This document shows, one piece after another, positions 46,551-57,800 of a stretch of 64,000 nucleotides of DNA. This DNA comes from Verpa conica (lineage: Eukaryota > Ascomycota > Pezizomycetes > Pezizales > Morchellaceae). A program made the translations under genes and the position numbers. The notes under the pieces were generated by a model. That model saw only the letters and a list, made by a program, of their open reading frames with translations, made no database searches and was not told where the DNA came from. Within the stretch, counting starts at the first letter, position 1. The number at the start of each line of letters is the position of its first letter. The stretch is from positions 868,001 to 932,000 of the forward strand of contig JAUFSD010000011.1 of NCBI GenBank assembly GCA_033030425.1, written 5' to 3'.

Positions 46551-47579
46551 ATGTCATCAACTGCCACATTTCCTAAAATGCAGATAAAGATCCCAATAGC
46601 TTCTTCGCCATCTTCAATCCGTGCAACAGTAGGCAGCATGGCAGGCACTCCTTCCTCCACCGTCTCGTCAAAATACCAGATGTCTTCGGGGTCCCCAATG
46701 AAGGCCTTAACTCGCACAACATCTGCAACATCCCGAGGACTGATGTCACCTACAGTTCTACTATCTCTGGGCCCACCATCTATGCTCGACATGTGGGTTC
46801 TCTGCCAGCAGGTTGGGTTCATCCACGACCTATTCATCGACAAAATCACAGCCATCTCCGTCGACGCCACAAGGGCCAAAGTTCTCCAGAAGAACCTGAT
46901 GTTCAAGATGTCGGAGGAGGCATTGATTGTTGCTAAAGAGTTTGCTGCTCAGATGCACGACTACTTCTCGCAGCTAGACCTAGGGCAACGAAAGTGGAAT
47001 GCAGATTGGTCAATTAAGGATACTCCGAGTTTCAAGAAGCTTAGTCTATTCTGCGGCACGAGGTCTGCGGTCATCTTCGGTAGTAGGTTAGGCGATAAGG
47101 TCGATCTTGGGGAAGTTTTTAGTCCGCCTTCTGTTACATCCAGTCGTTTCGCATCTAATACGAGGGTCCAGGGTATTCCGGTGGAGGTTAATAACACTCT
47201 GATCCGTGGGATGGAGTACAATATCGATGACTGGAATAAGGCTATTAAGAGATTCATTAATGATTTCGACCCTTATCACCTTCCACAGGCTGTTAAATTG
47301 ATGATGGATACGGCGAATGCACTCCGCAAGGCTGCAGGTTCTGTGATTAAGTTGGTTGAGTTCCACTATAGAATTGCGTTGGGGATCCCGCCTATCGAGG
47401 GGACGTCGGAGGCGGAGTTGGTCTATTGCGCGATGGTGGGGGAGCATGGTACGGATTTGGAAGCAGAGGTCCAGGTGAAGCTGTTACGCGTTGCGTGGGT
47501 GACTGAGGAGATGTTGAAGGCTAGACAGGCTGGGAAAGATAAAGCCCCATTCGAGGTGAAAGGTTGGGAGTTGATTTAG
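46551..47579 (+). CDS. unrecognised mostly helical protein
   Basis: An open frame of 342 residues from ATG 46551. From about residue 90 on it reads like a globular helical protein (FIHDLFIDKITAISVDATRA; YNIDDWNKAIKRFINDFDPY; LMMDTANALRKAAGSVIKLV) and ends KGWELI. The first 80 residues are Ser/Thr/Pro-rich and overlap a natural-looking antisense frame, so the true start may be later (ATG 46785 or 46791) or in an upstream exon ending near the CAG at 46,812. No family recognised, and no relation to the Myb-like neighbours was seen. Confidence 0.55.
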   Translation: MSSTATFPKMQIKIPIASSPSSIRATVGSMAGTPSSTVSSKYQMSSGSPMKALTRTTSATSRGLMSPTVLLSLGPPSMLDMWVLCQQVGFIHDLFIDKITAISVDATRAKVLQKNLMFKMSEEALIVAKEFAAQMHDYFSQLDLGQRKWNADWSIKDTPSFKKLSLFCGTRSAVIFGSRLGDKVDLGEVFSPPSVTSSRFASNTRVQGIPVEVNNTLIRGMEYNIDDWNKAIKRFINDFDPYHLPQAVKLMMDTANALRKAAGSVIKLVEFHYRIALGIPPIEGTSEAELVYCAMVGEHGTDLEAEVQVKLLRVAWVTEEMLKARQAGKDKAPFEVKGWELI

Positions 47580-48324
47580 AAACAGGTATCTGGTGGGAAA
47601 TACCGTAGATGGGATGTTCCATCTTTTTAGTAATAGAAGTGTAAATTTGGTTTAATTGTGAGGTTTTCGTGAGAATATTACGATGGGGGTTATTCTATGG
47701 GGATTATTTGTGCTCTCTATTGGGTTAGGAAGATTATGTAATTTCTAAGTGTAGGGGGGTAGGAAGATTCTTGAATAAGCCTTTAGAATGGTTTTAATAC
47801 TAGATGTTACATAGAGAATTAAGAGTTATGAATGATATATTTAGCAAGATTTAAGATAATAGGGCATGATAGGCTGTGGATGGGCACCCATTACGATATT
47901 TCAGTCTGTTCTGTCAATTTTGCAAGTTCAGTCACTCCATACAACATTTATCAAGGCTGACTCAACTATAGTAGCAGGTAGGGATCTGTATTCAAGTTGA
48001 CGACTAAACTTTGCAAGTAAAGATGCAAGTGACTAAAGGGCGAGTCATGAAACATCACTTTTTTCCCCGGAGAGCCTCACATACGGAGGGTTGCCGCGTT
48101 AAATCAGGTCTGAAAACTTTACAAAGACAAATATATCACCAATAGAGTACGATGCATCCACGGGGAAAATATGGGTTTATTGGACTCTCACTTCACATTT
48201 ATACTATAGAATCTGACCCATCCCCGTTAATTATATCATTTTCATCTTCTAGAGGTAGGTTCTTTTCCAGTGTGTAGGCCAATCGCTATGGCTAATCCTG
48301 CGCAGCCTGACGGTATTCCTCGTC
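47580..48324. other. intergenic region between convergent genes
   Basis: No coding signal; AT-rich. It holds the 3' regions of the genes on either side. Confidence 0.55.
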
Positions 48325-49083
48325 CTATACACCATTAGCTTGAACCCCGACGGAAGCTGAACAAATACCTACAATTTCCAAAGAAGGCGACGGTTGAACT
48401 GTCATTGACTTGACCCTCCTACCTGGGTTCTTCTCCACCATCAAACCGGCCCCAACACCAACAACCAAGTCTTTACGCTGAACCAAGACCCCCGCACGAA
48501 GCGGTTCAGGCAACTGTGGCTCTACCCGCCGTCTCGGGTACGTAGACGCACGCGGTCTAGTCCGAATAGCCGCAAGCACACGGGGAGTCTGCTGCTGCTG
48601 CACACAACCCCCGCTCTGAAGCCCCTTACCACCACCACCCACCTCAGGCTCATCCCTAAAAATCTCGAAATAAATCTCTGGAGCCGCGTCAACAACCGGT
48701 GCCGGTTCTTCAAATACAGGATCAGAGTCGTTGTATATCTCGAAACGAAACTCCTCTGGAATCGCCGTTCTTCTTTTCGGGCGGGGGATGGGGAGAGTTG
48801 AGGAGAGATAGGAGCCGCCGCCTCTGCCGGACATGCTGATGTTTGCAATGCGCGCTATGAGGTCTTCGTTGACGGGGTCGGTGTTGCGGAGACGTCGGAT
48901 GCGCAGGGCTTGACGTGGAGTAGAAGACTGTGCTGCGAGGGAGGTGCGGGCTTGAGCCCATACTTGGGAGCGCTGTTCGAGGAGCCAAGGAGGGAGGTTC
49001 TCTTTATTCTCCTCAGAGGTGTCGTTGTACTGGTTAAGTGGGTTCATTGCTAGCGGGTTGTTGAGTCTGATGGTGGGATTCAT
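48325..49083 (-). CDS. disordered protein with KEN-box-like motif
   Basis: An unspliced frame of 252 residues from ATG 49083 (MNPTIRLNNPLAMNPLNQYN). Early on, SEENKENLPPWL contains a KEN sequence, which in other proteins can act as an APC/C degron. Two acidic, aromatic stretches follow (FRFEIYNDSDPVFEEP and PEIYFEIFRDEPE), similar enough to be an internal repeat. The C-terminal half is basic and Gly/Val-rich with several PRRR/RPRAS patches. No domain recognised. A telomere-like motif lies about 310 bases upstream, shared with the divergent gene at 49698. Confidence 0.5.
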   Translation of the reverse strand: MNPTIRLNNPLAMNPLNQYNDTSEENKENLPPWLLEQRSQVWAQARTSLAAQSSTPRQALRIRRLRNTDPVNEDLIARIANISMSGRGGGSYLSSTLPIPRPKRRTAIPEEFRFEIYNDSDPVFEEPAPVVDAAPEIYFEIFRDEPEVGGGGKGLQSGGCVQQQQTPRVLAAIRTRPRASTYPRRRVEPQLPEPLRAGVLVQRKDLVVGVGAGLMVEKNPGRRVKSMTVQPSPSLEIVGICSASVGVQANGV

Positions 49084-49697
49084 GATGGAGACTTTAGGAG
49101 TTAGTTAGTAGTGGTGTGGCGTTTCAGTTTGCTCGAATGGTAAGGGAAGCTGAGAAAGAGGCGTTTTCTAAATATTTAGGGAAGAGGAGATGTTGTGTTG
49201 GGAAAAATTGATATTGAGCCACCCACAGCTGCAGCCAACCAGGGTGTCTTCTGTAAGGTTTCCTTTGTCTGAAGTGTGCCCACAGAGACTGAGTTTTCCA
49301 TATTATTCCTGGATCAAATTCTCTTGTAATCTAAACCTGGGACTTGCATGCTTGATTTCTGCTCATAAGGTATCACTCGGGTGAATTGAAGATGGGTTAG
49401 GGTTTCTACTTGGATCTAATTATCGCTCGCCATGAAAATCTCACAAACTTTGGATATTTCAACATGAAAGCCCCCAGATTAATACTGAAATCATAGCTAT
49501 TTAAGTAGTTCGGAAGAGTCAGTTAATAGTCTCATCCTTCGCACCAGTTCTGACAACCTGGATAGAGCTTACCCGAAGTTTGACCTACATTCCCTCAACG
49601 GTTGAAGCGTTTTGGGACGTAACTAAGCTATCCTTCACTTTCACATAGTATACACCCGAAAAAATCCTTAATCGCAAGGGCTAGCCACAAGTACTCA
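49084..49697. other. divergent promoter region
   Basis: No gene supported. It is shared by the minus-strand gene starting at 49083 and the zinc-finger gene starting at 49698, and it contains a telomere-like motif at 49394-49405. Confidence 0.5.
49394..49405 (+). promoter_or_regulatory. interstitial telomere-like motif
   Basis: GGGTTAGGGTTT placed almost midway between two divergent start codons (49083 minus, 49698 plus). Confidence 0.45.
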
Positions 49698-50142
49698 ATG
49701 TCATCCCCAAAGAGAAACCACCCATGCCCCTCCCCAGAATGCACAAGATCCTTCAAATCCACCTCTGCAATGAAACGACACTACATCGGCCACCACCCAC
49801 ACCAATTCATCTGCGAACTCTGCCCAAAAGGACACGAATTTAGAGCACAGCGTGCACGGTTTCTTGAGTCGTAAGTTCTCTATCCCGTATATATATATAT
49901 ACATTTTTTTTTTTAATAAACAAAAAACTAACGGTGAGATAGTCATATTCAGGAAGAACATGGTCTTTCTCGGTGGGATGTCATCACGTTGGGTATTGTA
50001 CAGTCTGGCTACAAGAGGCTGGAGGCGTTGTTGCGTGGTGATCAGGGTTTGGGGGGTGATTTTCAGACGAGGGTTTGGCGGTGAGCTCGTGGGGGTGGGG
50101 CTAGGGTATATATCTATGTTTTTTTTTCGGTGTTCTATATAA
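49698..50142 (+). CDS. short C2H2 zinc-finger protein
   Basis: Exon 49698-49870 codes a classical C2H2 finger, CPSPECTRSFKSTSAMKRHY then IGHH, followed by the start of a possible second finger (FICELCPKGHEF). The donor is GTAAGT, a CTAAC branch site lies at 49,928 and the acceptor is TTCAG, so exon 2 starts at 49953. The joined frame gives 120 residues with a Trp/Cys-rich tail that looks unnatural. The next frame over in exon 2 reads better (EEHGLSRWDVITLGIVQSGY, then KRLEALLRGDQGLGGDFQTR). It would end near 50,083, but no boundary I found reaches it without a shift. A sequence error or a decayed gene is possible. Role: nucleic-acid binding by family. Confidence 0.5.
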
Positions 50143-51514
50143 GGCTTGAAGTTATGGCTTTTGTAGAAAATGCAACGATCTGTAGTTTTTATTTTACTGT
50201 TTCCTTCAAAGTGACTTTTTGGGGGGAGGATTGATTATCTTAGGTTTTTAGTATTTTAAGGGTTAAGGTTCTTGGAGACACCAGAAACTGCTTGGGGGGA
50301 TCTAAGTATGACATATCTAAAGGAGTTGTTTAATAAAAGCGTCCGGTAAATCTACTACCATCCGTTAGGAATGTGATATACATAAGATTAGAATCTTTTG
50401 ACGGTCTGTCGTATCGATAGTACTGGCTGGGATTTTAAGTACTCTGCAGTCGACTAAACCCTTGAGTCAAGCCAGTCTGTAATATCGCCCTGAAAAGGCT
50501 TGGCTCCTAACAGCGCTGAGACCTGATCACGAAAGATATAACATGATGAATTCTGATGATCTAAGCTACGAGCCGCATGAGGCTCTTATAAAACATGCCA
50601 AGACATACATTGATGACACTTTCCATGACACAGTCCGTGCGACTGATAGATGGCGGACGATAGGCTGCATATATCCTATATTTACGGCTCTCGCTAAGTA
50701 ACGCTCTAAGGGAACAAACTTTCATTAGCTTAGCTTATCTTGATATTTTTTTAAATCGCGTTATTTAGCAATACTTCCAGCTAGATTTCTTCGGTGAAGG
50801 AAATTCTTGTTACTTTTATTTCCAATTAATGGATTTAGTGCTGGGAGAGAGGAGGAGGATTTCAGTATACAAGGACTAACACTACAGCCCGGTCTAGCCT
50901 TGGAGTCTCAGTCCATCGACGGGCCCGCTTGGCAGCGTTGCCCCCACCTCAGAATACCGTAAGTATACTAGCGAATAGTCAATTACTAGATGAAAAAATA
51001 AGAGTGGTGTGGCTCACAATTACACTGTAGACTTGGAGCCGGCTCGATTTTCATTATTCCTCATTCACAGAAAATCACTCTGTCTCGGACGTAAGCAATA
51101 CCCGGGCGGATATACCATGTAACTCGTGAAAAGTGCATTATCTCCGACCGCGGGTGAATTATTTCCCGGCAGTGATTGAAAAGTTTTGTGATGTGTATAT
51201 CGGCCGAGAAGGAATTTCACCATACCTATTTGTGTATGTGTGTGAAAGGAGGAGATGGATGGGTTTCGTGACAATTCTTGATAGCCACAATTTGTCGACG
51301 TAAGAAACAAGAACTTCTCATTTTCCATACTGGAACTTATAGACTATTGCCTTATTTCTTTATCCTACTTTGCCTGTATATTTTTGTTGAGAATTAATTT
51401 CAAAACTTTGTTTTATACGGCAATAGACTACATGTAAGGCTCCCTGTGTCATGATGTGGCGCTGAGGCGCAGGTGGCTTGTTTGTCAGACTTGGCACGGT
51501 AGTAATTACATATC

Positions 51515-51898
51515 TTATCGGGTGTCAAAATTAAGCAAAAAACCACACCTACAGTACTGGGAAGCGGGGTGCTTTTGGTGCGGCATTCTGGAGAATACTA
51601 GATTAAGTCGGCTGTGTTACAGGATGTTTTGACCAACCCGGTAGCGCTTCCAACTTAAAATCGTATTCCCCACCAATGCGGTAGTGAAAACACCCATCTT
51701 TCCGCTATTGTACCTAACTACACCTATAAGTTAGACTATATTCAGAAGAGATTTAAAAAATGCTTTAGAATATACAAGTACCTTTCTCTACCATTCATTT
51801 GGCTTAATGACTGCTTCTACCCTCTCTATTGTGTGGGGGAGGAGTGATGTGTGTTGCGGTTACGGTCTCGATGTTCGCTTAATTTTGACATCCGACAA
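51515..51898. mobile_element. MITE family copy A (384 bp)
   Basis: The left end TTATCGGGTGTCAAAATTAA and the right end (ending TAATTTTGACATCCGACAA) form inverted repeats of about 22 bases. TA follows the right end. The right two-fifths are closely similar to the element at 58895-59132, including the CTGCTTCTACCCTCTCTA and GGTTACGGTCTCGATGTTCG stretches. The left half holds about 145 bases missing from copy B. No coding capacity. Confidence 0.8.
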
Positions 51899-52256
51899 TA
51901 CTTTCTCGTATGGTGACGAGAGAAGAGAATCATCATACATTACATTCAATCCTTCCCTCTTTCAAAGAAGTACCTTTAGTGCCAAGATATTTGAGTATGA
52001 TATGGCACCCACTGAAAAAAGTATTTATTGTAGGTTTGTGTTGCGACGGGTGAGCTTCTGGTGCTACGTTGCTAAGCCAGAACGTATGTGCCTGTGATAC
52101 CGGCTTACGGTCCCCAAGACTCGTGGATCTGAAGCCTAACTTCACGTAATCTCTGGCTTATAAGTGGAGAATGTAGATGTAAATATTAATGTCTGTTCGG
52201 GAACATAACCCTTCATCTAGAGTCATCTCCTAACAGATGATGTTGTTACATAATCC

Positions 52257-52264
52257 TCACGTGA
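52257..52264. promoter_or_regulatory. TCACGTGA E-box palindrome
   Basis: A perfect 8-base E-box about 515 bases upstream of the dehydrogenase ATG. Function inferred from the motif alone. Confidence 0.3.
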
Positions 52265-52631
52265 CACTACCCTGCCCTCGTACATGAGGCTCTATTCCCC
52301 CAACACTTTTGACCTGGTTCAGGTTATTACTATTTAAATTAATAAATACAATTCACCTCAATTATTTGTACTGTTCCTTTCAGGATACTTTCTTAATCGG
52401 CAGTAGAGGCAGAAACTCTTATCCCGAGCCAAGAGATACTACCGAGCGATTCCCGAGGCTTCTGGGAGCCCGAGCAACGGCCTGTGAGAGGCTGATACGC
52501 CGATGAATAGGCAAATGATTAATTCTATCCAAATAAATCAAGGAATGCATCTACCCTAGGCATTCCATATCCACCCCTGACCGGAGATAGGTACTAGTTT
52601 CAATTATTATCCCGTAAGACCCATCGTGCGT

Positions 52632-52724
52632 GGGGGGGGGGGAGGGTCATCCCCACAACTACGGCTTAGGTCCTTCAACGCCACATTCCTCAAGTGCAGA
52701 ACTTGTATATAGGGGGGGGGGGGG
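52632..52724. repeat. two poly-G tracts upstream of the dehydrogenase
   Basis: Eleven G at 52632-52642 and thirteen G at 52712-52724, both within 150 bases of the ATG at 52779. Each tract continues as GAGGG/GAGGAGG. Nucleosome exclusion or a quadruplex is possible. Exact lengths may vary between individuals or be sequencing error. Confidence 0.6.
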
Positions 52725-52778
52725 AGGAGGTAACATCACGACGGAATAGAAACATTGTACAACAGCAACACAGCACAA

Positions 52779-53856
52779 ATGGGACCCCCAAATATCACAC
52801 CCAAATTCCTTCTAAACCTGATACTATGGAACCGGATCTGGCCACTCCCATACCCCACAACCACCTACGCCGGCAAGACCATTCTCGTAACCGGCTCCAA
52901 CACCGGTCTCGGCCTCGAGGCTGCCCGCCACTTTGTTCGTCTCGGCGCCGAAAAAGTCATCCTCGCCGTGCGCAACCTCGAGAAAGGCGAATCCGCCAAA
53001 CGCAGCATTGAGGAATCAACGCTCCGACTCAATGTCGTCGAGGTGTGGAAACTAGACCTAGGGACCTTCGCGGGGACTATGGAGTTTGTGGAGAAGATGG
53101 AGACGTTGCCGAGGTTGGATGTGGCGGTGCTTAATGCGGCGTTGGTGCCGTCAAAGTGGCACGAGTCGCCAGATGGGTGGGAGGAGACCCTCCAGGTGAA
53201 TGTGCTGTCGACAACGTTGTTGGCGCTTCATGCGATGAAGAAACAGATGTGGTCGGCGAGACAGTACCCTGGGTATACGCCGAGGTTCGTGATGCTGGCT
53301 AGCGACGCGCACGGGATGACGAGGTTTGTGCAGAAGGATGAGCCGGATGTGCTCCGGTTGTTGAGTAATAAGGAGTATTTCGAGGACCCGTCGAACTTCT
53401 GGGAGAGATATGCGCTTTCGAAGTTGTTTATTATGTATGTTACGAGGGAGATTGCTAAGCGGGTCCCGATGAACGGTGATGAGCCGGAGGTGATTGTCAA
53501 CATGGTGCATCCCGGGTTTTGTCAATCGGAGCTTGGCCGGCATTCGGGGGTGGTTTACTCGATCGTCGTGTCGATACTTGGGAGGACTTCCGAGGTGGGC
53601 AGCCGGACGACCCTGGACGGGGCTAGTAGGGGTAAAGAGAGCCATGGGCAGTATCTGGCTTTCTGTCAGGTAACTCCGTGAGTATTCTTCCGTTCCCTGT
53701 GACCATGGAGGTTTTGCTGATGTCGTGTATTTCTGTAGTCCTGAACCGGTTATTACTAGCGATGAAGGCCAAAAGGCGCAGGAGAAGATGTGGGGAGAGG
53801 TGATTTCCGTCTTGGAGGCGAGATATCCCGGGCTTCTGAAGTCAACTTTAGGCTGA
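52779..53856 (+). CDS. short-chain dehydrogenase/reductase (retinol-dehydrogenase-like)
   Basis: Exon 52779-53677 joins across a 61-base intron to 53739-53856, giving 338 residues. ATG 52779 (MGPPNITPKF) is the first in frame. The Rossmann NAD(P)-binding motif TGSNTGLG is at about residues 39-46, followed by AVRNLEKGE, where the Arg suggests NADP preference, DLGTFAG and NAALV. The catalytic Ser is in MLASDAHG, and YALSK supplies the Tyr and Lys. The PG motif after strand 6 is MVHPGFCQSEL. This is a complete classical SDR of the RDH12/WWOX-like type that fungi use in many oxidoreductions. The N-terminal hydrophobic stretch (FLLNLILWNRIW) may touch a membrane. Substrate unknown; no biosynthetic partner genes lie nearby. 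Codon use is notably GC-rich at third positions compared with neighbours. Confidence 0.9.
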
Positions 53857-54255
53857 TGATACTGTATGTATCGGCGGGTTTAATTCCATATCGGGGGTGG
53901 CTCTTTGTGCTAGGAAGGTGGACTTGAATACAAGGATACATGATGGCAATGATATCTGAGTTATCGTAGGAGATAAGATCATGGCTGATTAGAAAGATGT
54001 ACGGGTGATGCGTATTTTATTACTCACTTCTTGTGCGATGTGACCGTTCTTGGACCTTTATTTAATATCTACGCTTCAAATTGAAATTTATTAACATTCT
54101 ACTAAATTTGTCATCATAATCGAATCCTTGTAATACTTAATAACTCTAACCGAACACATATGCCAATTACAACCCTACATAGTCAGTAGAGGTAATAAAC
54201 TCACCTAGGTGCACTCCTGGAAGACTCCGGGCCTAGTAGTAAATCATCCGACTTC
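53857..54255. other. intergenic region between convergent genes
   Basis: Nothing recognised. AT-rich 3' flanks. Confidence 0.5.
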
Positions 54256-54804
54256 TTACTGTCGCTCACTCTCCCGACGGACTTTCAAAACAGTAATCAC
54301 CTTTCTCACCCCGCCCCGAAACTGATCTCGTTTCCTCTTTGATCTCTTCATACTCTCATCACCACTTTGAATAGACGGTTGGGTAGCTTCATTTCCCGAC
54401 TGACTAGCCAAAATACTCTCAGAGTACTCTTGTCGGTTGCGATCCCTGTTAGCGATTTTATTCGATTCCGCTGCCGCAATAGTAGCTGCGAGAACCTCCG
54501 GGATACGGGCAGCATCTATATTTTGGTTAACTTTGCGCGGGCGGGTAAGTATGTCAATCACAGACTGGGGGGTATCGGGGTGTTCAAGTGCACTTGAAGG
54601 ACCGAAAAGTCTTTCCAGGTCTTGTGCGGTTTGTTCGGTTTCGGCGGCGATTTCTTCTTGGGCTTTGCGGGCGTTTGCTGCGGCGATGGTGGCGGCGAGG
54701 CGTTGGGGTATGGTGAGGGCGTCGGTGTTGGGGGCTGAGGTGGCTGCTGGGCCTTCTCTTTGCTGGGCTGCTTGGAGCGTTGGGTTGCGTAGTTGGGGGG
54801 GCAT
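54256..54804 (-). CDS. small disordered protein with an internal repeat
   Basis: An unspliced frame of 182 residues from ATG 54804 (MPPQLRNPTLQAAQQREGPA). Two similar helices are visible, IPQRLAATIAAANARKAQEE and IPEVLAATIAAAESNKIANR, about 70 residues apart, each preceded by a short polar stretch. This points to duplication of an Ala-rich helical unit. The C-terminus is basic (KRSKRKRDQF, VLKVRRESERQ) and could be a nuclear signal. No family recognised. Confidence 0.5.
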   Translation of the reverse strand: MPPQLRNPTLQAAQQREGPAATSAPNTDALTIPQRLAATIAAANARKAQEEIAAETEQTAQDLERLFGPSSALEHPDTPQSVIDILTRPRKVNQNIDAARIPEVLAATIAAAESNKIANRDRNRQEYSESILASQSGNEATQPSIQSGDESMKRSKRKRDQFRGGVRKVITVLKVRRESERQ

Positions 54805-57800
54805 TGTGTAATACGGGATTTCTTACAGGGAGGGTTCTGGGAATTTTGGTAGGAGTCTGAATTCTAACCTTTTTAGTGCCCCTAGTTGAAGGATTTAATA
54901 AATAGATATTATAGTGGGTATTGATAGATGGTAGGATAATTACAACTATATATACAAAGCGAAATATCTGAAATTTTCTGTTGAAATAAATGTGATAATA
55001 CTGATGCTTTCATGTTGAAAATATTCGGTGGTGAGTTGTTCAAGTGTTGCAAGTACCCATGGTGGGTTGAATTGCAAATAGGTACATGGTCTGTGTCTCT
55101 CAGTTGATCGAGGTCTCATCCTCAGATAGCTTAGCGACATGACCAACTTTGCGCAAAGAATGAACTCCGCTTACTGATCTGTAGATTTCTAGTTTGGTCC
55201 AGGATCTCACCGATAAAAATTAAACCCAGGGAAACGTCATGTTTTCTACGTCTGTCATTTCAGAGTTTTAATCTTGAGTGTAATTAATCGAGCTAGTGGC
55301 CTGTGAATTTGTAACTATGTGATTTTAAAATCTTGATTTTGAGGGCAGTCATGACCGATCACTCGGAGGGTGTTCTCTAGTTTTTTTTTTCTCCCCCCTC
55401 AATACATACATGAGCCCTTGGCACTCTCTAGTTCTCGTAAAAGAAAACCTTGACAGCCAGCTATGAAACTGAGATGTCAACCAGCGGCTAAGGAGTTTCA
55501 TGTAGTTCTCAATGTTATGCGAGTTCTAGGAAACTCACTCGCCTATCTACGCTGTGTGTATTACGCGCACTAGTACTATTAGAGATGTATTTTACGGTGA
55601 ACTAGTTGAGCTGTGTTGGAATATGCATTTGCCACTGTTTGTAACAAGTAATAATATAATCTATCCTATTTCTTGTGTGTTGGTTCGGGTATTGGTAGTA
55701 TGACCCAAAGAGGCGGAACACTTTTTGCACGGCAAGAAGAGGCATTTTCTTACCCAGATAGCTTCAGAATTAAAATCTACACAGCTCTTTGAACCCTATC
55801 CAAAAACAGTCGCATAGATTGTAGCAGTACATTGCTGTCCTGGACAGAGTAGGCGACAGGTATGAACACGTTCTCTTATGGGGACGTGTTTCTGTAGCGA
55901 ATCCAGCGGGAGTCTCTTCCAGCCCCTAATCACGTGCGGTCGTTACTGTGTCACCGTAGGGGTACTGCTGCGGGTCTGCCACAGTACCCCTCCTAATCTA
56001 GTGGCAACAGGACTGAAGTAAGCTATAGACCTACAGAAAGTTGGATTCAAAAGCGGGATGGTAAGAGTGTCTTTTTTTCCACCAATCTATGAAATTACAA
56101 AATACAGGTTGGAAATAGAACAGAATAAAAAGTTAAAATTCCAGCTTGACTGCCATCCTCTGCCTACCATTTCTAGTACTGAATCGTCGAGTTTGCTATT
56201 TTCTTCGGTTAGCACTCTGGATGATTTCGTTTATGAAGAAGGCTTTGTGGGTGAGCCAGAGCTGTGTAAAGCTAAGCCGCCTTATTTTGCGGTTGAGGGG
56301 ACGTGGCCAACCTACGGCACGTAGCAATCTTGTTTAATTTGCAACTCTTTGGATCGATCAGATGAGTGGGGAAGCTGGATGTGTAGCAATTGCATGTGAG
56401 GAAAGCCGAGCCTACATTTTCCTGCCACTCTAGCATTTAAAGAAGAATCTGTTGTATTTAGAAGATGGTGAATCACGGTTAACTCTGGGGAAAAAGGATT
56501 AAGTAGATTTAGTGTATGTTGAATCATCCTGTACGGATTTCGAAGTGCCGTATGAATAATTCCCTCGCCTCATGGCGATAAATTCGATGTTAAGAGTATT
56601 CTAGAAAAAGAACTTTGGGTCTAGCTTGAGGAATATGAATGGTTTGGTCGTTAGCGAGAGGATGCCGCCGTAAACATTTCTAACAACGCGAACCGACCTT
56701 CCGGAGCCATTCTGTGACTCTAACGCGGCAGAGTAACCCTCGACAGATTATCTGGTGCGAGGGTAAAACGGATATATAGTTCATAGAGGCAGTTTACAAT
56801 GGCTGTATAGAGAGGAAGAAGCACATTCATACATGCTTAGACACAGGTACCCCGCAGTGAGGATATCAAGACAGTGTAGCCCAAGAAAAACAATATCCTT
56901 AGAATTATAGCTGGAATCATTGTATAATAAGACATGAAGGAAAATATACCCTGTGGCGGTGTTCCTAGGAAATGTGGCGGTAATCGAGGCTTGGGTTCGC
57001 ACTCCTGTGAAGGCATCGGGGTTTCAACCTTTCCCCGAGAAAACGAGCAATTCTCCCGTAGCCGGATCCCGAGGTTTTAGATCGAGCCGAACGGAAAGGA
57101 GGGTAATACTGCCGTGGTTCATTATGTAATACAATACCTGTAGGTTTTTGCATGTGTCAACGGAATTATGGCGCCATTGCTCACAAAACGGCCAAAATCC
57201 TGGAAATGGGACTCCAAGAAATTCCGTGATTTTCGTTTTGAGGGAATTCGAAGACCATAGCGTTACTCCCAGAGACCAGGAGATGAATTCTGCACTATCC
57301 ACTTCTTCATACTGTAAGAATTGGGAATTACGAAAGAAAGGCTTGCTTAACTATGAAAATCCGGTAGTGACGCTGAGAATCAGGTGCTTGTCTTGGCACA
57401 ACGCGTGATAATCTCAAGTTTGGATTTCCGTAACAATCCGTGACTTTGATTAAAAGAGAATTTGGAACTGATAGACCCGCTTATTCTAGGGTAGTGAGTA
57501 AGAATATCGTATTTTTACCGCTGAATTCTCGTAGATGGATATACGTGACCAATTCGGATGTCACACCGATGCTTCCGTACCAAAACGATCAAAGCACTCT
57601 TAAAAAAGCAATGACTTGTGTGATATGATGTTTTGAGTTGATATATCTACCTGTGTATTGTATTAGGGCTTCTTATGTGCTCAGATGCTTGGTGGGTCGG
57701 TAGTTCCACCTCTACTGCTTGCTGTAAGGTGTAGAGGGAACACTCGGCGGGAATTCTCTGAACACGTGAATAGAGCAATGTGTGTCCTTGAATATCTCTT

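Larger units (their letters stand above)
50143..52778. other. spacer with a MITE and promoter of the dehydrogenase
   Basis: No gene supported. It contains the MITE copy at 51515-51898, a TCACGTGA box at 52257-52264 and two poly-G tracts close to the dehydrogenase start. Confidence 0.55.

Noticed and set aside
53151..53645. 164-residue antisense frame in the dehydrogenase
   Set aside because: Shadow of a GC-rich gene; the sense strand carries all SDR motifs.
56058..56324. 88-residue ORF in the long spacer
   Set aside because: ATG start but no recognisable content, isolated, and within chance length; mentioned only in the spacer note.
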